This document shows, piece after piece, positions 1 through 4,821 of a DNA stretch of 5,449 nt. The stretch's first letter is position 1; every line of letters starts with the position of its first letter. The position numbers were made by a program, and so were the translations under genes. A model generated the notes under the pieces. That model saw only the letters and a list, made by a program, of their open reading frames with translations, ran no database searches and was not told the origin of the DNA. This DNA comes from Acidobacteriota bacterium (GTDB lineage: Bacteria; Acidobacteriota; Blastocatellia; Pyrinomonadales; Pyrinomonadaceae): assembly GCA_020199975.1 (NCBI GenBank), contig JAIVJP010000375.1, positions 1 through 5,449 on the forward strand. Reading direction: 5' to 3'.

Positions 1-1
1 G

Positions 2-628
2 GTAAGCCCGAAGACCTTAAACGGCCACACCGGCCGTGAATATCGACTCACCATCGGCGACCTTTCAGGATCGGCGCTTGTTTATGCCACGAGAAGGCGC
101 TTCTACGCGGCCGTCGTCCTCAACACGAAGAAAGACGACGCACTAACTGATCGCTTTTTGAGTTCATTCTATCTTCCTGAAAAACTCAGGGAAGCTCCCC
201 CAACCGTTGCATCGCAAAAGAAGGAAACCAAAGAACCAGAGCCGGACTTGAAGACTCCGGCTGGTGGTGCAGAAGGATCAACCGACACCCCCACAGACAA
301 GAAGCCAGAAACGCCCGCGCCGACGACCGAACAGTCGGGAAAACGAGCGCCGATCTCGGGTGGCGTCCTAAATGGGAAAGCGATCACCTTGCCGCGGCCT
401 GATTATCCCGCCGAGGCACGTGCTGCCAGAGCCTCGGGCGCCGTGGTGGTGCAGGTCACAATTGACGAATACGGCAACGTTATCGCGGCCCGAGCGGTTT
501 CGGGCCATCAGATGCTGCATCAAGTGTCGATCAACGCCGCACTCCAGGCGAGGTTTTCACCCACTTTCCTGATGGGTGAGGCAGTAAAAGTAACCGGCGT
601 GATCACGTACAATTTCGTGGCCCAATAG
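2..628 (+). CDS. TonB family protein, C-terminal part (5' end outside window)
   Basis: An open frame runs from base 2 to the TAG at 626-628 without a stop, so the gene enters from the left and 208 residues are visible; the TTG at 158 lies inside it and is not the start. Residues 1-57 (GREYRLTIGD, then a basic RRRFYAAVV stretch and RFLSSFYL) resemble a small alpha/beta domain I have seen in secreted proteins of Acidobacteria and Planctomycetes; I cannot name it with confidence. Residues about 60-118 are a Pro/Lys/Glu/Thr-rich linker, as expected for a periplasm-spanning segment. Residues about 120-206 form a TonB C-terminal domain (PF03544): GGVLNGKAI, P-YP, GAVVVQVTIDEYGNV, a central SGH, ARFSPT and the closing GVITYNF. 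In this family the domain acts in the periplasm, either contacting TonB-dependent receptors or as a general protein-binding module. No ExbB, ExbD or receptor is visible nearby, so an energy-transducing role is not shown. Confidence 0.85.
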   Translation, partial: VSPKTLNGHTGREYRLTIGDLSGSALVYATRRRFYAAVVLNTKKDDALTDRFLSSFYLPEKLREAPPTVASQKKETKEPEPDLKTPAGGAEGSTDTPTDKKPETPAPTTEQSGKRAPISGGVLNGKAITLPRPDYPAEARAARASGAVVVQVTIDEYGNVIAARAVSGHQMLHQVSINAALQARFSPTFLMGEAVKVTGVITYNFVAQ

Positions 629-652
629 TACCTGTGGCCGCAGACTCTTGCG

Positions 653-680
653 CCTGTCGATCTCAGCGAGATCCCGCAGG
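653..680 (+). other. Hairpin in the leader before the DinB gene
   Basis: A perfect 6-bp stem (GATCTC 659-664, GAGATC 668-673) with a 3-nt loop is extended, after a small internal bulge, by CCTG 653-656 pairing with CAGG 677-680. It lies between the TonB-domain gene and the DinB start. A pyrimidine run (TTTTCTTCT, 693-701) follows only after 12 bases, so it is a poor fit for an intrinsic terminator. It could be a weak terminator, an mRNA-stability stem or chance. Confidence 0.3.
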
Positions 681-704
681 AGTCCGCGCTCGTTTTCTTC
701 TGCA

Positions 705-1211
705 ATGAACAAAACCCTGCGCCGCTTGGATTCAATCCACTCAAAGTTGGTGGATACGATCACCCCAATTGAGGACCCGCTGTTTTCGCGAAGCCCTGCC
801 GACAAAGAATGGAGTATCGCGGAGATAGTGCATCACTTATGTTTGGTTGAAGAGCGGGTGATCAAAGAGCTGGAGACGGAACTGGCCAGTCCACCAAGGA
901 AAATCGGTATCCTGAGGAAGTTCATTCCTACTTCCATCGTGGCGTCTCGACTGCTGCGCGTGAAATCGCCCAGAGGTGTTAATCCGATGAACCCGCCAGC
1001 CAGGGCCGAGGTGATCGCGAACTATGACGCCGCGCGACGCAGACTCAAAGAACTTTGTTCGACCCACGGCCGAAATCGTCTCAAGCAAGTAATCTTCAAA
1101 CATCCCTTCCTCGGCGAGATCGACGGCCCCGCGACCATTTCTTTCATTGGTTATCATGAGCTTCGGCATTACAAGCAGATTCGCGAAGTGATTAAGAAGC
1201 TCGGGATGTGA
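705..1211 (+). CDS. DinB superfamily protein
   Basis: A 168-residue protein of the DinB/YfiT-like four-helix metalloenzyme fold (DinB_2 type). Visible hallmarks are EWSIAEIVHHL (residues 35-45), where W36 and the first histidine pair H43/H44 match the family's W-S/T-x-x-E-x-x-x-H-L motif, and HELRHYKQI (151-159), giving H151 and H155 for the second half of the usual three-histidine divalent-metal site. Members include thiol-dependent transferases (bacillithiol or mycothiol S-transferases, maleylpyruvate isomerase) and many proteins of unknown substrate; nothing here fixes the substrate. The protein should be cytosolic, with no signal peptide or TM segment. I chose ATG 705 because upstream in-frame starts (TTG 648) add only an Arg/Ser-rich extension foreign to the family, and the helix starting MNKTLRRLDS is a natural N-terminus. 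No good Shine-Dalgarno precedes 705; the nearest purine run (GCAGGAG, 676-682) is too distant. The gene begins 76 nt after the previous stop. Confidence 0.8.
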   Translation: MNKTLRRLDSIHSKLVDTITPIEDPLFSRSPADKEWSIAEIVHHLCLVEERVIKELETELASPPRKIGILRKFIPTSIVASRLLRVKSPRGVNPMNPPARAEVIANYDAARRRLKELCSTHGRNRLKQVIFKHPFLGEIDGPATISFIGYHELRHYKQIREVIKKLGM

Positions 1212-1234
1212 AAGAGATCTTGCCATAGGATGTT

Positions 1235-1324
1235 CGCGGATAAACGCAGATCCGAGCAAAAACGACCGTAGAAAGGTTCCTAATTTGATTTATCGTCTTT
1301 TAGTCCGATCTGCGCTTATCCGGG
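1235..1324. repeat. 90-nt imperfect palindrome (dispersed intergenic repeat type)
   Basis: CGCGGATAAACGCAGATCCGA (1235-1255, split here as GCGGATAAACGCAGATC plus flanks) pairs with 1304-1324 at 18 of 21 positions; the core GGATAAACGCAGATC/GATCTGCGCTTATCC matches at 14 of 15. Pairing continues more weakly inward (GAGCAAAAACGA against TCGTCTTTTAGTC). A third, direct near-copy of the half-site (GGATCTGTGGCT, 1326-1337) follows. Motifs of the form 'ATCTGCGTTTATCCGCG...ATCTGTGGCTAA' recur in intergenic DNA of many environmental bacteria, from memory, so this is probably one copy of a dispersed repeat or MITE-like relic. As RNA it would fold into a long hairpin after the DinB gene and could reduce read-through toward the decarboxylase. 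It has no coding content. Confidence 0.6.
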
Positions 1325-1359
1325 CGGATCTGTGGCTAAATCTTCTGGCCATGACAAGC

Positions 1360-1388
1360 TTGACGCCGCTCAAACCCCAGTTTATCTT
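1360..1388 (+). promoter_or_regulatory. Candidate sigma70-type promoter for the decarboxylase gene
   Basis: TTGACG (1360-1365, 5 of 6 to the -35 consensus) and TATCTT (1383-1388, 4 of 6 to the -10 consensus) are separated by exactly 17 nt, about 50 nt before the ATG at 1439. The position after the palindrome and before the start codon suits a promoter. Such matches also occur by chance, and the sigma-factor preferences of this organism are unknown. Confidence 0.35.
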
Positions 1389-1424
1389 CGCTGCAATTTA
1401 TTAATTCTGACCTTGTCTATTTTT

Positions 1425-1428
1425 GGAG
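1425..1428 (+). promoter_or_regulatory. Ribosome binding site of the decarboxylase gene
   Basis: GGAG lies 10 nt before ATG 1439, after a T-rich run. It is the only SD-like motif near the start and supports ATG 1439 over downstream starts. Confidence 0.5.
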
Positions 1429-1438
1429 CCTTGACTAA

Positions 1439-2878
1439 ATGTCGTCTCACGTAGTCGCAGTAGGTCCGGCATGGACTATTCCCGGTTACCTCGAGGTTGC
1501 CAGCGGTCATCTAACCATTAACGGCGCCGACGCAGTATCACTGGTTAGAGAATATGGCTCCCCACTCTTCGTCTTCTCCGAGCCCAGAATCCGCTCAAAT
1601 GTAGAAAGACTAAAACTTGCCGCTCAGGCGGTCGAACGTCCGATCCGCTTTTTTTACGCCTCGAAGGCAAATTCAAACATGGCCGTGCTCAACACCGTTC
1701 TTCAAACCGGCATAGACGTTGAAGTGAATAGCGGAGGCGAACTATTCAAAGCATTGCGGGTGGGTTTCCGGCCAAATATGATCATCTTTAATGGCACCAG
1801 CAAGAGCAACGAAGAGATTGACGAAGCGGTGCGTGCGGGGATTTATGCAATAAACGTTGACTCGATCTATGAAATTGGATTGATAGAGGAATCTGTGCGG
1901 AGAGTCGCGGCGGAGCGAAGTGAGCCGGTGAACCCCGCACGCGTAGCCCTGCGCCTAGTCCCCGAGATCGGAACGCGCTCGCACCTGGGGCTGCAAACAG
2001 CGCTACTCACATCAAAGTTTGGCATTTCATCATCCGAAGTGCTCGATGCCTTTCGTCGCGGCCTTCAAAATCCCGATCTAATTCATGTCTGCGGGATTCA
2101 TATCCACGTGGGATCGCAAACTCCCGACGTCGAACCTTTTGCGGAGGCCTTCCGCCGCATGTGGGAACATCTGCTGACCATACATCGCGAAACAGGTCAC
2201 ACGCTCGAACACATCAATCTAGGGGGCGGCTTTCCCGTCAACTACCTTCGCGACCGTTCCCAAGCAGATCAACTTCCCGAACACGAGCGCGACATGCTGG
2301 GCGCGAACCTGGAACCCTCGGTAGTGCTGCGTGAAGCGTTGCGAGTCGCGCGCGACTCGGCCCGCGCCGCCGCCGCCGAGCATCTGCTCGATGCTGTAAC
2401 GATTCTCCTGGAACCCGGTCGTAGCGTGATTGCAGATGCCGGCCTGGTCCTCACCACCGTTCGCAACATCAAGCGTCGTCCCGAAACCGGGGATGTGTGG
2501 CTCCTGACCGACGCAGGCTACAACCTGATGCTGTCGATGAACAATTACAAGTGGTATTACCATTTGATTTCGGCCACCAGCGCCGGCGAGCCCCATGAGG
2601 ATAGCTACAAAGTGGCCGGGCCACTATGCGATTCCGGCGACGTCTATTTCGATATTGAACGCGGCGGCAGACTTCCTGATTACCGATTCCTACCAAACAA
2701 CGTGCAGCCCGGCGAAGTGCTGGCCCTGCTCAACAGCGGGGCTTACTCCCTGGCGCAGATGTTTCATTACAACGGCCGGCCGTTGCCGGCGGCTGTAATG
2801 ATTAATGAAAAGGCAGTAGCGAAGCTAATACGTCGTAGAGACACTTACGACGACTTGCTGACGAATGATGTGTGGTGA
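1439..2878 (+). CDS. PLP-dependent decarboxylase, diaminopimelate decarboxylase (LysA)-like
   Basis: A 479-residue fold-type III PLP enzyme of the Orn/DAP/Arg decarboxylase family: an alanine-racemase-like TIM barrel (about 45-330) followed by a beta-domain. Motifs in order: YGSPLFVF (39-46); FFYASKANSN (71-80) with K76 as the PLP Schiff-base lysine; NSGGE (97-101); HIHVGSQ (221-227); the phosphate-binding LGGGFP (261-266); EPGRS (325-329); GPLCDSGDV (394-402) with active-site C397; and NSGAY (432-436), whose tyrosine contacts PLP. LysA converts meso-diaminopimelate to lysine in the cytosol. Overall order and the C-x-S-G-D motif favour LysA-like activity, but it is longer than typical LysA (about 415-430 aa), with an N-terminal extension of about 20 residues and an acidic/Ala-rich insert (about 270-318) between GGGFP and EPGRS. 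The Glu of LysA's CES is Asp (D398), as in ornithine-type enzymes, and the C-terminal FHYNGRPLPA differs from LysA's usual NYN-RPR segment. Another amino-acid substrate is therefore possible. No lysine-pathway gene adjoins; a broken amino-acid permease lies downstream. Confidence 0.85.
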   Translation: MSSHVVAVGPAWTIPGYLEVASGHLTINGADAVSLVREYGSPLFVFSEPRIRSNVERLKLAAQAVERPIRFFYASKANSNMAVLNTVLQTGIDVEVNSGGELFKALRVGFRPNMIIFNGTSKSNEEIDEAVRAGIYAINVDSIYEIGLIEESVRRVAAERSEPVNPARVALRLVPEIGTRSHLGLQTALLTSKFGISSSEVLDAFRRGLQNPDLIHVCGIHIHVGSQTPDVEPFAEAFRRMWEHLLTIHRETGHTLEHINLGGGFPVNYLRDRSQADQLPEHERDMLGANLEPSVVLREALRVARDSARAAAAEHLLDAVTILLEPGRSVIADAGLVLTTVRNIKRRPETGDVWLLTDAGYNLMLSMNNYKWYYHLISATSAGEPHEDSYKVAGPLCDSGDVYFDIERGGRLPDYRFLPNNVQPGEVLALLNSGAYSLAQMFHYNGRPLPAAVMINEKAVAKLIRRRDTYDDLLTNDVW

Positions 2879-2882
2879 ACAA

Positions 2883-2914
2883 GTTTCGAGTTTCGAGTTT
2901 CGAGTTTCGGGTTT
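2883..2914 (+). repeat. Left inverted repeat of the S23 unit (GTTTCGA heptamer array)
   Basis: Three tandem GTTTCGA units and one GTTTCGG (2883-2910) are followed by GTTT. It begins 4 nt after the decarboxylase TGA. The 32 bases are the reverse complement of 3382-3413 at 30 of 32 positions, including the variant GGG/CCC at the inner end of both arms. Confidence 0.9.
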
Positions 2915-2940
2915 GAAGTTAAACAGCCATTTCTCACCTT

Positions 2941-2947
2941 AAGGAGG
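2941..2947 (+). promoter_or_regulatory. Strong ribosome binding site of the S23 gene, unusually close to the ATG
   Basis: AAGGAGG is a full match to the anti-Shine-Dalgarno but ends only 2 nt before ATG 2950, much closer than the usual 5-9 nt. The family-typical N-terminus (M-A-x-x-K-x-FED) supports this ATG, so initiation may be suboptimal despite the perfect SD. Confidence 0.7.
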
Positions 2948-2949
2948 AC

Positions 2950-3279
2950 ATGGCTACTTTCAAGAAGTTCGAAGACATTCAAGCGTGGAACAAAGCAAGG
3001 GGACTAACTCGCAAGATTTACGGCGCTTCAAACCAAGGGCATTTCGCACGAGACTTTGGTCTGCGAGATCAAATTCGCAGAGCTTCCGTCTCAATCATGT
3101 CAAATATCGCCGAAGGATATGATCGGAACGGCACGGGCGAGTTCATTCAGTTCCTGGCTATTGCAAAGGGTTCGGCTGCGGAGGTTCAGTCGCAGCTCTA
3201 TGTGGCTTTCGACCAGACATATATCGATGGCCCGGAATTTGACGAGCTAAAGGGACTCGCCAGTGAAGCGGGGGGATGA
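2950..3279 (+). CDS. S23 / four-helix bundle protein (23S rRNA intervening-sequence-type), C-terminus frameshifted
   Basis: The 109-residue reading frame belongs to the S23 (IVP) family, PF05635/TIGR02436. Diagnostic segments: FKKFEDIQAWNKA (4-16), LRDQIRRASVSIMSNIAEGY (38-57), EFIQFLAIAKGSAAEV (64-79), SQLYVAFDQTYI (81-92) and FDELKGLASEAG (97-108). Together they cover helices 1-3 and the start of helix 4 of the small basic bundle that assembles as a pentamer in known structures. The frame then hits TGA (3277-3279) directly after the G6 run, before the normal helix-4 end. The missing tail is present one frame back (3276-3353), restoring a 134-residue protein of family-like length. The cellular role of free-standing S23 proteins is unknown; RNA or nucleic-acid binding is suggested by basic surfaces and kinship to Avd. 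The gene is the only cargo of the inverted-repeat unit and is not inside rRNA. Either a one-base homopolymer error, a recent inactivating deletion, or a real -1 slip explains the break. Confidence 0.85.
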   Translation: MATFKKFEDIQAWNKARGLTRKIYGASNQGHFARDFGLRDQIRRASVSIMSNIAEGYDRNGTGEFIQFLAIAKGSAAEVQSQLYVAFDQTYIDGPEFDELKGLASEAGG

Positions 3280-3353
3280 TTGGAGGGCTAATGAGATATC
3301 TACGCAACTCACAATTCAAGGGCACAAAGTACAAGAAAAGCATCCCGAAATAA
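3270..3353 (+). other. -1 frameshift site and displaced C-terminal tail of the S23 protein
   Basis: A run of six G (3270-3275) precedes A3276. Read in the gene's frame it is G GGG GGA, which fits the X XXY YYZ pattern of -1 slippery heptamers; a slip here yields EAGG followed by MIGGLMRYLRNS and on through KKSIPK to TAA at 3351-3353. That tail is typical of S23 proteins (G-L-x-R-Y-L-R-x-S). A missing seventh G in the sequence or genome would have the same effect, and this is the simpler explanation. Confidence 0.75.
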
Positions 3354-3381
3354 GACAGCGACGCAGTCTGACTTGTTTTGC

Positions 3382-3413
3382 TAACCCGAAACTCGAAACT
3401 CGGAACTCGAAAC
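3382..3413 (+). repeat. Right inverted repeat of the S23 unit (CTCGAAA array)
   Basis: TAACCCGAAACTCGAAACTC and its continuation to 3413 are the inverted copy of 2883-2914, with mismatches only at the innermost base and at 3403 (G for A). It ends 9 nt before the permease ATG, leaving no Shine-Dalgarno in front of that gene. Confidence 0.9.
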
Positions 3414-3422
3414 CTGATAGAC

Positions 3423-4684
3423 ATGCAACAATTTACACACCCTGAATTGATTCGCGGCCTTGGACCAATCGCTGCGATTTCCATAAACGTAGGCAACATT
3501 ATCGGCACAGGCATCTTTCTCAAGGCGCGTGTGATGACCTGTAATGTAGGAACACCATGGCGCGTGATACTAGTCTGGATTGCAGCAGGGTTCTTGGCTC
3601 TTGCCGGAGCGCTCACATACGCGGAATTGACGACGATGCGGCCTCACGCCGGCGCTGAGTATGTGATTACCAAAGACGCGTACGGTAAGGTCTGGGGATT
3701 TCTCAACGGATGGTCCCAATTCCTGATCTCCCGCACCGCATCCGCAGCGGCACTGGCAGTCGGCTTTGCGATCTTCATGAACGATCTTTTGGGAGGCAAA
3801 CTAGACACAGTCTATTTCAATTTAACACTTCCTGGCGGTTATCAGATTCCGTTCGGCCATCTGCAGGTAGTAGCACTGGCGACCATTGCTGTCACGACCT
3901 TGATTAACTGCGCAGCAGTGAGTGTGACCGGCCACGTAGCTTCCTTTATTACCCCATGCTGGCCGCCCTCTGGGCCTACGATGGCTGGAATAATGTTTCT
4001 TACATGGCAGGAGAGGTGAAGCACCCTGAGCGTAATCTTCCGCTCGCCTTGATTGGCAGCATGATTATCATGATCGCTCTGTATGTCCTGGTGAACGTTA
4101 GCTACTACTACGTGATGACCCCGACAGAGGTGGCAAGTGTTTCAGCGACGTCATCGGTTGCGGCCGAGGCGATCAGAAGGGTTCTAGGTCCCGTGGCGGT
4201 AACTCTGATGGCCGCGGTGATGATGCTTTCATCATGGGGCTCACTTCAGACCTCAATCCTGGGCACTGCACGCATTCCTTATGCAATGGCTCGCGACGGT
4301 GTTTTCTTTCAAAGCCTGGCTCGTGTCTCGAAGAGCACCAGCGTGCCGGTAGTCTCGTTGATCGTGCAGGCCGTGTGGGCCTCAGTACTCGCGGTCTCAG
4401 GTAAATTTGACCAACTCACAGACCTGGCAATTTTCGCCTTCTGGCTTTTCTACGGAATGGTAACTGCGTCGGTCTTCGTGTTTCGCAAACGCGAACCCAA
4501 TGCGTCGCGACCTTATCGAACCTGGGGGTATCCCGTGGTCCCGGCATTATTCGTCCTGGTAACGATCTATCTAATTATCTTTACTATCAAGAACGCCCCG
4601 CTGCAGTCGTTGATTGGTTTGGCAATCATCGCTGCCGGCTTGCCTGTGTATTTTTATTTCTCGCGAAAGAATAGGGCAGCGTAA
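3423..4684 (+). pseudogene. APC-superfamily amino-acid permease, broken by an internal deletion and frame change
   Basis: Two reading frames together make most of an APC-family (TC 2.A.3-like) inner-membrane amino-acid transporter. Part 1 (ATG 3423 to about 3950, 176 residues) holds the TM1 substrate-site motif GNIIGTGIFL (24-33) and TM1-TM4, ending in SVTGHVASFI. Part 2 (about 3956-4684, 242 residues, another frame) resumes at TM6 with AALWAYDGWNN and GEVKHPERNLPLAL, then TM7-TM12 including SILGTARIPYAMARDG, RPYRTWGYP and the final GLPVYFYF. Family members continue after V-T-G-x-V-A with TM5 and a loop; here both are gone, about 50-70 residues, and the frame is lost. Part 1 ends out of frame at TGA 4017. 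This is therefore a real deletion or a misassembly, not a one-base error. No SD precedes the ATG, because the S23 unit's right repeat lies 9 nt upstream. Transport function is unlikely. The pairing with an amino-acid decarboxylase upstream suggests a former shared role. Confidence 0.8.
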
Positions 4685-4692
4685 TCCTATTA

Positions 4693-4812
4693 TGGAGTGC
4701 GGTGGCAAGCGGAGCGCGACACCGCTTTGGATGTGTCGTGTGATTTCCCTCTTTTCGAAAACAGAAAAACATCCAAAGCGCCGTCGCCGCTTCGCTCTGC
4801 CGGCGCACTGCA
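4693..4812. repeat. 120-bp palindromic intergenic repeat, possible bidirectional terminator
   Basis: The left arm 4693-4733 (starts TGGAGTGCGG, ends CGCTTTGGATG) pairs with the right arm 4770-4812 (starts CATCCAAAGCG, ends GCGCACTGCA) over about 40 positions with a few mismatches and two one-base gaps; the 36-nt loop is A/T-rich. The forward read of the left arm gives MECGGKRSATPLW and that of the right arm KRRRRFALPAH, strings I have seen as spurious 'hypothetical proteins' in many environmental genomes, which marks this as a dispersed repeat and not a gene. It sits between convergent genes, 8 nt after the permease stop and 9 nt before the end of the minus-strand gene, so the strong hairpin could stop transcription from both sides. 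No U-tract follows either arm. Confidence 0.7.
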
Positions 4813-4821
4813 AATGACTAA

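Larger units (their letters stand above)
2883..3413 (+). mobile_element. 531-bp inverted-repeat-bounded unit carrying an S23 gene (putative IVS-like or MITE-like insertion)
   Basis: Seen directly: two 32-bp arms in inverted orientation enclose a single gene for an S23/four-helix-bundle protein with its own strong Shine-Dalgarno. The unit starts 4 nt after the decarboxylase stop and ends 9 nt before the permease ATG; joining its flanks leaves a 13-nt gap. It encodes no transposase, recombinase or reverse transcriptase, and I see no clear target-site duplication. Known: S23 proteins were first described from intervening sequences inserted in 23S rRNA, whose complementary ends form a stem removed by RNase III, and they are related to the Avd accessory protein of diversity-generating retroelements. 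Inferred: this is a stand-alone cassette with the same architecture that inserted between two genes. The alternative is that heptamer arrays expanded independently on each side, but the matched inner variants argue against that. Confidence 0.5.

Noticed and set aside
648..704. TTG at 648 as the DinB start
   Set aside because: It adds an Arg/Ser-rich stretch over a leader hairpin, unlike the family; ATG 705 is a better start.
837..1259. 140-codon minus-strand open frame opposite the DinB gene
   Set aside because: The plus strand carries the DinB histidine motifs; the minus frame has none and overlaps the palindromic repeat.
2219..2596. 125-codon minus-strand open frame inside the decarboxylase
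   Set aside because: Antisense shadow of a well-conserved enzyme gene, with no domain or ribosome binding site.
2883..2914. Short CRISPR-like array
   Set aside because: The 7-bp units are head to tail with no spacers; it is a heptamer tandem array forming one arm of an inverted repeat.
2950..3353. S23 gene as a true intervening sequence within a 23S rRNA gene
   Set aside because: The flanks are a decarboxylase and a permease; there is no rRNA sequence in the window.
2879..3422. Target-site duplication flanking the S23 unit
   Set aside because: The immediate flanks (GTGAACAA on the left, CTGATAGAC on the right) share no convincing direct repeat.
3263..3445. 60-codon open frame over the 3' part of the S23 unit
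   Set aside because: Wrong frame: the conserved S23 tail is in the -1 frame, and this one translates the heptamer repeat itself.
3158..3616. 152-codon minus-strand open frame
   Set aside because: It lies antisense to the S23 and permease genes, both of which show family motifs, and includes the repeat (RFRVPSFEFRVS); no recognisable domain.
4614..4817. Open frame of 67 codons across the end of the permease and the palindromic repeat
   Set aside because: Its content is the palindrome read through (MECGGKRSATPLW ... RRRRFALPAH) and it overlaps conserved permease sequence in another frame; it is a repeat artefact, not a gene.
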